Source: Ostreococcus mediterraneus
Taxonomy: Eukaryota > Chlorophyta > Mamiellophyceae > Mamiellales > Bathycoccaceae
DNA: 64,000 nt
Assembly (NCBI GenBank): GCA_012295225.1
Contig: WMKK01000002.1
Location: 422,858-486,857 of the forward strand
Direction of reading: 5' to 3'
Below are positions 1 to 8,612 of the stretch, piece after piece. Position numbers and translations under genes: made by a program. Under the pieces are notes generated by a model that did no database searches, was not told the origin of the DNA, and worked only from the letters and a program-made list of their open reading frames with translations. Positions within the stretch are counted from its first letter, which is position 1, and each line of letters begins with the position of its first letter.

Positions 1-582
1 ATGCGACGCGCCTGGCGGCGACGGCGTCGCGCCGTTGGATTTTTCCGCTCGTTTGCGGCGCCGTTTTCCTCGTCTTCGTCTTCGTCTTCGTCTTCGTCCT
101 TGACTTCGCGCGAGTAACACCTGGTAATGNAGCTGTGCATGGTAGAGNNAACCAGTCACGGTCGGAGGTTCACCGTTTGCAGACGATTCGGGCTTATATC
201 TCTGCAGCCTCGGTGGCGCTGGATTGTCGACCAATTCGCCGCGCGTCACTACGCCGATGCTTGCTCTATACGCATAGCAAAAAGCGACGATTTCAATCTC
301 GTCGCCCCATTCCCCACGCTTCGCCATACGCTCAACTCGCTCACTGACACTGCGATCTGTCGTAATAAAAGCGTCATACCTGTCGGGATTGCTCGCCATC
401 TCCGACGTTATACGCGCTCTAACCTCGCCGTGTCGTTCTTCGTCATTCAAAGCGATATGCGCGAGGCATCGGAATAGGCAATCGCCCTCGCCGCCGACGT
501 CTACGACATCGTAAACGATATCATCAATCGAGACTGTTGAGTCGTCGACTTTGACGTCCTCGCTTGATGCGAAGGTTGCCAT
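1..582 (-). CDS. OTU-family cysteine protease (deubiquitinase), 3' partial
   Basis: The reverse strand reads as one open frame of 194 codons from an ATG at 582-580 to the window edge, without a stop. OTU-family cysteine proteases cleave ubiquitin from substrates, and the triad can be read here. Asp34-Cys35 sits in GDCLFR, the catalytic Cys motif. W92-G-D-E is the conserved central OTU motif. His152 lies in LHYQVL, the position of the catalytic His. Roughly 117 residues separate Cys and His, normal for the fold. After the His the chain turns strongly basic (Arg/Lys-rich from about residue 158), which could be a nuclear or nucleolar signal. Three ambiguous bases (130, 148-149) fall in the frame but do not break it. 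The substrate is unknown. The C-terminus lies beyond the window. Confidence 0.8.
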   Translation of the reverse strand, partial: MATFASSEDVKVDDSTVSIDDIVYDVVDVGGEGDCLFRCLAHIALNDEERHGEVRARITSEMASNPDRYDAFITTDRSVSERVERMAKRGEWGDEIEIVAFCYAYRASIGVVTRGELVDNPAPPRLQRYKPESSANGEPPTVTGXLYHAQXHYQVLLARSQGRRRRRRRRRGKRRRKRAEKSNGATPSPPGASH

Positions 583-684
583 GAAGAAGAGGGATTCTCT
601 CGCCCTGCGCGTTCGTTCAACGCCGCACCCGCGCGCGTCAAGTACACCCTCACTCACCGCCGACTCGCCTCCCGCGCGCGTTTC

Positions 685-754
685 TTTTTTTTTGTTTTTT
701 TTTGTTTTTTTTTGTTTTTTTTTGTTTTTTTTTGTTTTTTTTTGTTTTTTTTTG
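685..754. repeat. Seven tandem copies of T9G, exact 10-bp period
   Basis: Seven perfect units of nine T followed by one G, with G at 694, 704, 714, 724, 734, 744 and 754. On the minus strand this is an A9 tract every 10 bp, close to one helical turn, about 100 bp upstream of the OTU gene start. Phased A-tracts are known to bend DNA and resist nucleosome wrapping. A promoter role is inference. Confidence 0.9.
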
Positions 755-786
755 TTTGCTTGCGCTTTCGCTCCGCTCTTCGGCGT

Positions 787-925
787 TTACGTCAAACCGC
801 AGAGTACGCGCCTCACGAGCTTCGGGGTGGTAACCAGGCTATTGACACCCGGTCCGACCTCGCCTCTTGGCACGTTCTCTTTGATTCTTCGTTCCCGCTT
901 CAAAACTTCGCGTTCGCGTCGTTCA
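787..925 (-). CDS. Candidate terminal exon of an unidentified gene
   Basis: On the minus strand a branch-like ACTAAC (around 944-953) is followed by a pyrimidine-rich stretch and a CAG ending at 926. This matches the acceptor architecture of the confirmed introns in this window. The exon after it stays open for 45 codons to a TAA at 789-787 and encodes a basic, charged C-terminus with ERREREVLKRERRIKEN followed by VGPGVNSLVTTPKLVRRVL. A possible donor (GTAAAA at about 1071) would give a roughly 146-bp intron and keep the frame, but the exon before it has no ATG. No family is recognised. It could also be a chance frame in untranslated sequence. Confidence 0.3.
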
Positions 926-1376
926 CTGCAACGAAAGCGACATCACGGTTAGTCTCAGCAGTCCTTCTGGGCGTTTTCGACGCGATCTCATGAATCCATC
1001 GTGCGGCGTTCGATGCGACGCGACGCGCGTAGCGCCGAGACGCGCGAGCGACACGAACGAAGCTATTTTACCTTTGCTTGGTGGTACGCGCCGTTAAACA
1101 CAACACGTCGATATGTGACGCCGTGCGCTGCGTGCGTGCGCGCGTGCTGCGTCTCGGACGTAACGCTTCGTTGACTTTTTTTTTCGCGCGCCAATCGACC
1201 GAGACTTGTCACAGAGTAATACCCAACGCGCACTTCCAAGGACTCTCCTTCGCGCCGAACCGCGCCGCGGCAACGAAAGCGAATAAAACGGGAGGCGACG
1301 ACGATTTTGCGGGTACGTGAGCGACGCGATTCGCCAACTTCTTCGAGCGCGCGACGGAACCGCGCTCTGGACTCGC

Positions 1377-1427
1377 CGAGAGCGTCATTCGAGTCGGGGC
1401 GATCGACGCGTTCGAATGACGCTCTCG
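1377..1427. repeat. Perfect 16-bp inverted repeat with 19-nt loop
   Basis: CGAGAGCGTCATTCGA at 1377-1392 is matched exactly by its reverse complement at 1412-1427, with 19 bases between. Either strand could form a 16-bp stem-loop. No T-run follows, so it does not look like a polymerase III terminator or a simple transcription terminator. Confidence 0.85.
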
Positions 1428-1526
1428 ACGCGTCCGTTCAGGCTATCGCCGACTTGAAGCACGGGTTGGACGAAGCGCGTCATCGAGTATCACGCGCCTC
1501 TCGGCGCCACGCCGTCACGCGCAGCT

Positions 1527-1546
1527 CCACGCGACGCGTCGCGTGG
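1527..1546. repeat. Perfect 20-bp palindrome
   Basis: The 20 bases from 1527 to 1546 (CCACGCGACG and its reverse complement) form an uninterrupted palindrome without a spacer. It could be a dimeric protein-binding site or chance in GC-rich DNA. No gene overlaps it. Confidence 0.7.
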
Positions 1547-2075
1547 AAATGGGTGAAAATCGTGCCACGTGCGACCCCCCTGCNCGTGAAAACCGCCGTA
1601 CGGCCGCCGCGCGCGCAACGCAACGTCGACCGATGCGACGAGATCATCGCGAGGGGTGATTTCTCGCCATACGCGGCTCGGCTCTGTGCGCCGGTGTCGG
1701 CGTCGCGCGTCGACGAGTGTGGGCGATGCGCACGCATCGGTCCTAGCAGGACGCGCCGCCTGCATTAGTCGACGCGCACGATGCCGTTCGCACGGGCGTG
1801 GGTGCGAAACAAACGTGTTTAATGAGAAACATAAAGTTACGGCGAAGATTGGGCAAGGCGTATCGAGCGGGTTGGACAAAATAACGACGACGATGTCGAG
1901 CAAAGCGGGCGACGCGCCGACCGCGCCGCCGGCGCAACGCATGTAAAACGCGCGCGCATGTACAAATGAAACCATTGAAATATAGCACATCTTTCTAGTC
2001 ACCGCCAATTGGCGCGATGACACAGCACAACATGATGAAAATAATAACGGCGCGTCACATCGCGACTCGCGCGCC

Positions 2076-3137
2076 ATGCCTTCGGACGACCTGATCAAAC
2101 TATCCGCCGCGAGTGCGGTCGCAGACGTGAGCGCCACCGGTGCGTTCGCTCGAAAACAATCCACATTCTTGAACGCGTTCGCAGAAGAAGGTGCGTACGC
2201 GCCCGAGGCGGGTAGATACGAACTTAACGTGTCCTTGGCCTGTCCCTGGGCCTGTCGCGTGTTGGCTGTCCTAAAACTTAAAGGCCTCGAACACGTGTTT
2301 GACGTGCACGTCACCCACCCCGTGTGGGCGCGCACGAAACCAGACGATGCGGACGACACGCATTGCGGTTGGGTTTTCGTAGTTGCCGACGAAACGTCCA
2401 CGGTGACTGGTCCGAGCGGCAAAGGCGAGTACGCCGTCGACGCCGCGTGCTCGTCAAGCGGTAGCGCGGGCGTGAAAACGATACGTGCGTTGTATGACAT
2501 GGTTGGCGCACCTCCAGAACAACGATTCACGGTGCCGTTGATTTGGGACAGGAAAACGCAAACCATCGTGAACAACGAGTCGAGCGTGCTCGTCCGCGAG
2601 CTCAACTCTAAATTTAATCACTTGGCGACGAATCCCGGTTTAGATTTGTACCCAGAGCACTTGCGGGCGACCATAGACGAGATCAACGATTGGGTGTATC
2701 ACGGTATTAACAACGGCGTGTACAAGTGCGGGTTCGCAATCAGTCAGAGCGCCTATGACCAGGCCGTTGAGGAATTGTTCAAAGCGCTCGACCGATGCGA
2801 CGTCTTACTCAGCCAGCGCCGATACATCGCCGGCGACGTCCTCACCGAAGCCGACGTCCGGTTATTCCAGACCCTCATCCGGTTCGATCAAGTCTACGTC
2901 GTATACTTCAAGACGAACAAGAAATTCATTCATCAGTACGAACATTTGAGCGGGTACGTTCGAGAGCTCTACCAAATGGACGCCATGCGCGTCGGCGTCG
3001 TCGACATGTCGCACATTAAAACGCACTATTTCGCATCGCACCCCGTGTTGAACGCGCACGGTATCATTCCGTGCGGACCAGATGTGGATTTATTCGCCCC
3101 GCACGGACGCGACGGCGCGTATCCGAGAAATCTCTAG
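2076..3137 (+). CDS. Glutathionyl-hydroquinone reductase (Xi-class glutathione transferase)
   Basis: A 353-residue protein of the Xi-class GST family, also called S-glutathionyl-hydroquinone reductase (YqjG/ECM4 type). These enzymes use a cysteine to strip glutathione from glutathionyl-quinols, recycling quinones, usually in the cytosol. The signature CPWAC lies at residues 56-60, with Cys56 as the expected nucleophile. The thioredoxin-like half continues to VNNESSVLVREL, the family's glutathione-binding NES motif. The C-terminal all-helical half includes RYIAGDVLTEADVRLFQTLIRFD, typical of this class. Length matches the family. There are no introns. The ATG at 2076 follows a short AT-rich leader. 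It lies head-to-tail with the HECT ligase gene 207 bp downstream. Confidence 0.9.
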   Translation: MPSDDLIKLSAASAVADVSATGAFARKQSTFLNAFAEEGAYAPEAGRYELNVSLACPWACRVLAVLKLKGLEHVFDVHVTHPVWARTKPDDADDTHCGWVFVVADETSTVTGPSGKGEYAVDAACSSSGSAGVKTIRALYDMVGAPPEQRFTVPLIWDRKTQTIVNNESSVLVRELNSKFNHLATNPGLDLYPEHLRATIDEINDWVYHGINNGVYKCGFAISQSAYDQAVEELFKALDRCDVLLSQRRYIAGDVLTEADVRLFQTLIRFDQVYVVYFKTNKKFIHQYEHLSGYVRELYQMDAMRVGVVDMSHIKTHYFASHPVLNAHGIIPCGPDVDLFAPHGRDGAYPRNL

Positions 3138-3344
3138 GCTGTGTGTGTAACTAACTTTAGCATCCTCATTCCACGACTCGCGCATCGCGCGCGCATCGCG
3201 CATCGAGCGCGCACCGAGCGCGCACCGAGCGCGTTCCTGGCGTTCTCGTCGCGTTCGTCTTCGCGCACGCCGCCGTCTCGTCGCCGTCGCGCTGCGTCGT
3301 GAGTCTTCGACGGACGATTGGTCTCGGAAACGCCGACATCACCC

Positions 3345-6300
3345 ATGTCTACGCCGCCGCGCGCGCGCACATCGCCGCGCCTGCGCGCGCGCGCGGTGCC
3401 GGTGACGTCTATGATTCGTGCCAAAGCCGCGTTGCACGCCATCGCGCGCGCTTTACGAGGGATACGTCGCGCGTTTGATAGTGATGACGACGAGGACGCC
3501 TCGGAACCGACGGGACAGCGCGCGTCTCGACGGACGCCGAATCCGCACACGCCGCGTAAGACGAGAAAGAACGGGTACGAGTGCGATGGCGATTCTTCTT
3601 GGTTGGTGTCTGACGACTCGAGCGTGGATGACGATGCGTCGTATCGGGGGAGCTCGTCGGATGACGACGACGACGTCGAGAAGACGTCGACGCCCGAGTC
3701 GCGACGACATCGACGAGAGTTTTCATCGCCGGGTAAAGGTAAGAGGACAGTGTTTGTGGCTAAAGGATCGCATAAGAAACCGACGAGGTACGATTATCGC
3801 TCGCGCGTCAAGGGCGTCACTGGTTTTGAGAAATTGAGCGACGACGACGTCGATAGCGGCGATACGGTGCGCGATTTCTTGGCGTCGGATGATGAAGACG
3901 TGAGCGAGGAATGCGAGAGCAGTGGTGCGACGGCGAAGATACCGGCATCTTCGATGTCGTCATCGGAGTCTTTGTCTGCTTCATCGAAACGTGAAGAAGC
4001 GGTCGACGAGGAGGAGGAGGAGCCACCAATCGTGGCGCGGCGTCATCGAGCAAAACGCAAGAAAACTTTGGATGAGGACGATGAAGTCGTGTACCATCCG
4101 GCGTCGAAGCGCGCGAGTAGTCGCGTGGAAGCAAAAGAAAAGCAACGACGCGACGTGTTGCTTCTGCGCAGTATCGATTTGAAGAATAGAACGTTGGTTC
4201 GCGACGAAGAGGACAGCGACGACGACGATATCGATGACGATGGTCGCAAGACGGGTGAGTATGACGAAATATCTGACTCTTTTGTTGTGAGCGACGATTC
4301 AGACGGCGATATACCAATCATGAATCGCATGGACGCGCATAGACGTCTCATCAAATTTGGTCCAGAAGCTGAAGCGGCGCTGAGAGCTGACGATTGGTCC
4401 GCGTTCGTCAAGGCGATATCGCGGGACAGACGTGACGACGCCCCGCGGCTCGGCCTCACGCTCGTCGCGGCAGCGACGCACAACGCGGTAAATATGTGCG
4501 CAAAGATTCTTGCAAAAGGCATGCGCACCGACAGATGCGTCGCCGATAAGAAGAGCAAACGGCCGCATTTGTCCGATGTCGCTGAAGCCATGCACGAGGC
4601 GTGCGCGCTCGGCCATGTTGAGTTCATGCGAGCGGTAAAAGATTGCATTGGCATCGCGCAGTACTGTCGTGGCGTCGCGGGTGGTTGGCCACGTAGTTAC
4701 CAGGATGGTACTCTAGTGCATTCCGCGGCGGCGAATACGAAACAAAGCTTGGCGACACTGGAAGAAGCGATGCTCGCTGAATCTGCGCCCGGGGTCCATG
4801 AAGAACAAACATCGCACACCGCCATTCCGGGTGTATTCGATCAAAGCGCGGAGGAGGGCCAGTCGCCGTTGATGATTGCCGCGAGTGCCGGGCCCGGATG
4901 GGAGTTCGCGTGCAAGGCACTCATCGCGCACGCCGCCAAATGTGGATCACACAAGGTACGGACGTTGATTCGCATGAAGCAAGCGGAGGATGGATCGACG
5001 GCGATACACGCCGCCGCCGCGAGTGGCGCCGAAGATTCGTTGGAGCTCATGATTCAAAGTGAGCCATCCTGCATCCATGTGAAAGATTACGCCGGCAGCA
5101 CGCCGCTGCATTACGCCGCCGCCGAAGGAGCGACTCGAACTCTCGCACTTCTTCTTCGAAATGGCGCCGATAGATTAAGCATGGATAAAAAAGGTTGGAT
5201 TCCGCTCATGTATGCGAATTTCTCTCATGAGAGAAACGCCGTGCTTTGCCTGCTTGATGACCTGCTTGCGATGCAGTTGAAGATGCTAAACACTATCAAA
5301 GACATTGATTCTCGGCAGCAAGTCGTGCAAGTCTTCACGATGCTCGCGACGATTCCAAAATATTATGACGTTCTGAACGCATACGTGGCGAACGATATCC
5401 GAATACTCGACAAAGAATTGAACTTTTTGATCCAAGCGGGCTCGACAATTCTCAATCTTCAGAATAGACTCGCGTACGTGCGAAGCAAAGTCCAAGCGAA
5501 ACAAAGTCTTTGGTTCACGGTTCACGGTCATCGTGACCACATTTGGAAAGACATCCTCGATTGTCATCGTGAAAATCGTAGGATATTTCGCGGTGGAATC
5601 GTAGCCTGGGCAATTGATAAGGAATCGTCCGGACCGGGTATTGGACAAGAGCTTCGCACGCTCCTTGCTACGGAGCTCTGCGACTATTCAAATCCAATCG
5701 CGTTGTTCGAACCGTGCGCGGAGGACGTGCAAACGTATCGCTTAAGGAAAGATCTTTCACCCACCATGCTCATTCCATGTGCATCCAATGCGGTCATTCA
5801 AGGGCCTTCTCGCAATGTTGAACGAGAACTCGAAGTATTCGGCGAATTGCTCGGCCACTGTTTCGCGTACGAGTTGTTGCTGCCAATATCGTTCTCAACT
5901 GTGTTTATGAACCGCATCATCTTTGGGGCGACTCAGCCACGGTACACAATGAATGATTTGGACGAAGTCGATCCCATGTTTGCGAGCTCGCTGAAAAAGC
6001 TTCTCAAAGAACCAGGTGCGGAAAATTTGTGTTTGGATTTCACGGCGCCGCGCTCAAACGGCGTATGCGATGAGCTCAAGCCTGGCGGAGCCGACATCGA
6101 AGTCAAAGACAAGAACAAGGCTGAGTATGTGGAATTGATGCTGCAGCACACGATGAAAAACACGCTCAACGACGAGTACGTGGGTTCAATTCGTACGGGA
6201 TTCAAGCAAGTTGTCTCATTAAACGCGCTATCGCTTCTCAAGGCGAATGAAATCGCTCTGGCGATATGTGGCTCGAGCACCATCGACGTCAACGACTGGA

Positions 6301-6629
6301 TCAAGCACGCGAACGTAGTTGACTATGAAAAGAAATCAGAGTGGTTCTGGAACGTCATTCGAAGAATGAACGAAGAAGACCGCAGCCTTGTGCTCGCATT
6401 CTCGACGGGCTCCGCTCGATTGCCTACTGGCGGCTTCGCAGCACTGCGGCAACCGTGGCGTTTGACTTTTACACGCTCTTATGACGCGTCAAAATCTGAC
6501 AACTCACTCCCGCATGCCGCGACGTGCGTCAATCAACTCATTATGCCGGGTTACTCTAGCGAAGACGTGCTCGAGCAGCGCTTACTGACTGCTGTGCGCC
6601 ACGGATCGAAAGGCTTTACGATGGCGTAG
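3345..6629 (+). CDS. Ankyrin-repeat HECT-domain E3 ubiquitin ligase
   Basis: An intronless gene for about 1094 residues. The first 330 or so are disordered, Ser/Asp/Glu-rich and interrupted by basic clusters, suggesting a nuclear protein. An ankyrin-like region follows (about residues 370-650) with repeats such as DGSTAIHAAAASGAEDSLEL and AGSTPLHYAAAEGATRTLAL. The C-terminal third is a HECT domain: LPHAATCVNQLIMPGY carries the catalytic Cys (residue 1061) that takes ubiquitin from an E2 by thioester transfer, and the chain ends shortly after it as in the family. GIGQELRTLLATEL matches the HECT N-lobe. A GTG-less start at 3345 (MSTPPRART) is preferred because the nine codons before it lack an ATG. 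Ankyrin repeats probably select substrates; the substrate is unknown. Confidence 0.9.
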   Translation: MSTPPRARTSPRLRARAVPVTSMIRAKAALHAIARALRGIRRAFDSDDDEDASEPTGQRASRRTPNPHTPRKTRKNGYECDGDSSWLVSDDSSVDDDASYRGSSSDDDDDVEKTSTPESRRHRREFSSPGKGKRTVFVAKGSHKKPTRYDYRSRVKGVTGFEKLSDDDVDSGDTVRDFLASDDEDVSEECESSGATAKIPASSMSSSESLSASSKREEAVDEEEEEPPIVARRHRAKRKKTLDEDDEVVYHPASKRASSRVEAKEKQRRDVLLLRSIDLKNRTLVRDEEDSDDDDIDDDGRKTGEYDEISDSFVVSDDSDGDIPIMNRMDAHRRLIKFGPEAEAALRADDWSAFVKAISRDRRDDAPRLGLTLVAAATHNAVNMCAKILAKGMRTDRCVADKKSKRPHLSDVAEAMHEACALGHVEFMRAVKDCIGIAQYCRGVAGGWPRSYQDGTLVHSAAANTKQSLATLEEAMLAESAPGVHEEQTSHTAIPGVFDQSAEEGQSPLMIAASAGPGWEFACKALIAHAAKCGSHKVRTLIRMKQAEDGSTAIHAAAASGAEDSLELMIQSEPSCIHVKDYAGSTPLHYAAAEGATRTLALLLRNGADRLSMDKKGWIPLMYANFSHERNAVLCLLDDLLAMQLKMLNTIKDIDSRQQVVQVFTMLATIPKYYDVLNAYVANDIRILDKELNFLIQAGSTILNLQNRLAYVRSKVQAKQSLWFTVHGHRDHIWKDILDCHRENRRIFRGGIVAWAIDKESSGPGIGQELRTLLATELCDYSNPIALFEPCAEDVQTYRLRKDLSPTMLIPCASNAVIQGPSRNVERELEVFGELLGHCFAYELLLPISFSTVFMNRIIFGATQPRYTMNDLDEVDPMFASSLKKLLKEPGAENLCLDFTAPRSNGVCDELKPGGADIEVKDKNKAEYVELMLQHTMKNTLNDEYVGSIRTGFKQVVSLNALSLLKANEIALAICGSSTIDVNDWIKHANVVDYEKKSEWFWNVIRRMNEEDRSLVLAFSTGSARLPTGGFAALRQPWRLTFTRSYDASKSDNSLPHAATCVNQLIMPGYSSEDVLEQRLLTAVRHGSKGFTMA

Positions 6630-6733
6630 CCCGCTGTAACATCACGTACCAACACCTCATTCGGCGACTCGCGACGGCAAGCGCAGTGCAAGCGCGCACG
6701 ACGTCAAACAAAGCTACACCGAAACACCGCACC

Positions 6734-7612
6734 ATGCATACGCACGAGGACGGCGAATGCGGGCGCTCGGGAGCCGTCGGCGGCGACGGCGACGCGTGGG
6801 ACGACAGCGCGCTCGTACGCGCCTACGACGACGCCATCGCGCGGTATAGTCAAGGTAACGCGCACGCGTCGACGCCTACGCGCGACACATCCTCGCCGTC
6901 GTCGTCAGACGCGCGTCCACGCGCACCAGTACCGCGGGTGAGACGAAGCGCGCCCGACTCGGCGAGCGGCGAGCGACCTCGCGCGACGGCGCAACCGCTG
7001 CCGCGTTCACCGCCGCCGCCGCATCGCGCGGCATCGCCTTCGCGCGTGCCGTACGGTGCCGACGCACAACCATACTATGACCCGCGGATGTTCGAGCAAC
7101 GGCATGGATATCAGCGACCTGGGCCGCAGCCGGGGTATTACTACTCCGATTACGATTACGCGCCTCCGCCTCTGGCGTCGTCGTCGCGCGACGAGTATTA
7201 CCACCACGTACCGTATCCACCACCGCCACCGCGACAGTACGATCCATACGATGCTTATGGTGGCGAATACGCCGTCCGGCACCCGCCGTTCGAGGATGAG
7301 TTTGCGCAATTTTCTCCATTTAGAGGTTCCCGGACGCCGCGAGGAGGAGCGCCGCCGCCGCCGCATCGATACCCACCGCCACCGCATTCGCCGGCACACC
7401 ACCATTCGCCACGAAGAGCGCCGCCGCCGGCGATGGGTCCACCGAGAGTGCCGCCGGATATGACAGAATCTGCGTATGAGACGGCGCATTCGTACGCGGA
7501 CGACGGCTACGACGCGGATGAGTTGGCGAATTTGTTGCTCGCGTGGTACTACGCGGGATACTACACTGGCTCGTTTTCACGAAAGCCCGATCACGACGGC
7601 GGCGCGCATTAA
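6734..7612 (+). CDS. SMN: Survival motor neuron (SMN)-like protein lacking a Tudor domain
   Basis: SMN with Gemin2 loads Sm proteins onto spliceosomal snRNAs. This 292-residue protein keeps the two hallmark ends of SMN. Residues 22-37, WDDSALVRAYDDAIAR, match the Gemin2-binding helix (human WDDTALIKAYDKAV). Residues 263-279, ELANLLLAWYYAGYYTG, match the C-terminal YG box that drives SMN oligomerisation. Everything between is low-complexity Pro/Tyr/His/Arg-rich sequence; I see no Tudor core, the domain that binds symmetric dimethylarginine on Sm tails. The fission yeast Smn1 protein is a known Tudor-less example. The ATG at 6734 is preferred over the non-ATG frame upstream. No intron is evident. 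The match of both ends in the right order makes the call firm despite the divergent middle. Confidence 0.85.
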   Translation: MHTHEDGECGRSGAVGGDGDAWDDSALVRAYDDAIARYSQGNAHASTPTRDTSSPSSSDARPRAPVPRVRRSAPDSASGERPRATAQPLPRSPPPPHRAASPSRVPYGADAQPYYDPRMFEQRHGYQRPGPQPGYYYSDYDYAPPPLASSSRDEYYHHVPYPPPPPRQYDPYDAYGGEYAVRHPPFEDEFAQFSPFRGSRTPRGGAPPPPHRYPPPPHSPAHHHSPRRAPPPAMGPPRVPPDMTESAYETAHSYADDGYDADELANLLLAWYYAGYYTGSFSRKPDHDGGAH

Positions 7613-7729
7613 CACTGGTGGTGCGCACGATAGACAACGAGATAAGTTGATATAGTAGAATATAGACGCCTCAAATTCACTCACACCCCCGCTACGTACG
7701 TATTAAAATCAGCGCGAATGCCGAGACTC

Positions 7730-8245
7730 TTAATACAAGTCTCGTTGTACGGAAACCACCGGACCGTCTCTTAAACCAAGCGCCGTCGTTGACTTCTCTT
7801 CAGCCTTACGTTGCTTAGCGCGCTCTCGCTTGCGCTCATTCTTTCTTTGCGACTTGGACTTTGTCAAACCATCCGCCGCGTCCCCGTCGGCGGACGCCGC
7901 GGGCTTAGGCTTTGGAATCGTCTTACTCGCCGGTGCCTCCTTCGTTTTGGCCGCCGCCGCCGTCGCCGCCCGCGAATTTGGTTTCACACTTTCCACCGCC
8001 GCCGTCATTTCCTTCACGACTGTATCATCCACCGCCGAAGGCGTCGCCACCGGCGTCGCCTTGGCCTTCGCGGGCTTGCTCAAGTTGACCTCTTGAAAGT
8101 CCGCTGAAGGCGTCTTCTTCGACGCCGACGTCGTCACCGTCGTGGTCATCGTGGCAGACGACGGCGCACCGCTCGTCGACGACGTCGTCGCCGCCGTAGT
8201 CGCCCCAGTCGGCGCGTCAGCGGGTTTTGAGCTCAGACACCCCAT
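7730..8245 (-). CDS. Predicted N-myristoylated low-complexity protein
   Basis: A 171-residue protein of no recognised family. It starts MGCLSSKP. Gly2 with Ser6 fits the N-myristoylation consensus and Cys3 is a likely palmitoylation site, so dual lipid anchoring to plasma or Golgi membrane is expected. The middle is Ala/Thr/Ser/Lys-rich and disordered. Residues about 125-155 are highly basic (KSKSQRKNERKRERAKQRK). The chain ends ALGLRDGPVVSVQRDLY. Tail-to-tail with the SMN gene, about 117 bp apart. The lipid signal is the only firm functional clue. Confidence 0.65.
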   Translation of the reverse strand: MGCLSSKPADAPTGATTAATTSSTSGAPSSATMTTTVTTSASKKTPSADFQEVNLSKPAKAKATPVATPSAVDDTVVKEMTAAVESVKPNSRAATAAAAKTKEAPASKTIPKPKPAASADGDAADGLTKSKSQRKNERKRERAKQRKAEEKSTTALGLRDGPVVSVQRDLY

Positions 8246-8612
8246 GGCGCAGTCAGGGCAAATGCGAAATCAATTCCAAACGAATGTGCGCGCGAAGGAC
8301 GCGTTTCGTGCGCTCGAGCGCGCGGCCAGAGGCGAGACGGCGACGGTGGAGTAAATGGTGCGCCGCTCGTGCGTCGAACGAAGCCGTCGTCGCGGTGGGC
8401 GCGACGCGTTGTGTCGTCGAACGTCCTTGCGGTTGAGGGTTTGGTGATTTTTGAGACATACATGGCGTTAAAATGGATAGAGTACGTCTCTGAGAGGGGA
8501 ACGAGGGGTTAGAGGCCTAGTCAGCGTTCGCGCGCGCGCGTCGGGATACGGATGCGTACGTCGCCATGCATGATTTTTCTACCGCTCGCGAGCGTTACAA
8601 CGCGCTATGCAT
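8246..8612. other. Intergenic, probable promoter of the myristoylated-protein gene
   Basis: Lies between two minus-strand genes. GC-rich near the start of the lower gene, then a (CG)n-like run near 8530-8540. No gene, RNA or repeat of note is visible. Confidence 0.5.

Larger units (their letters stand above)
926..2075. other. Stretch without a convincing gene
   Basis: No ATG-initiated frame of useful length is present on either strand that does not merely overlap the hydroquinone reductase gene downstream. The stretch holds a strong splice-donor-like GGTACGTGAG at about 1312-1321, a 16-bp perfect inverted repeat, a 20-bp palindrome and one ambiguous base (1584). A frame ending at 1946 looks coding in its last 35 codons but has no start. 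The last 150 bp are AT-richer and probably form the promoter of the next gene. Confidence 0.6.

Noticed and set aside
1078-1320. 80-codon plus-strand frame ending at a donor-like site
   Set aside because: No ATG, no acceptor or branch motif on this strand nearby, and no recognisable protein character.
1490-2605. 371-codon minus-strand open frame
   Set aside because: It lies opposite the hydroquinone reductase gene, has no domain character, and exists because GC-rich coding DNA leaves antisense frames open.
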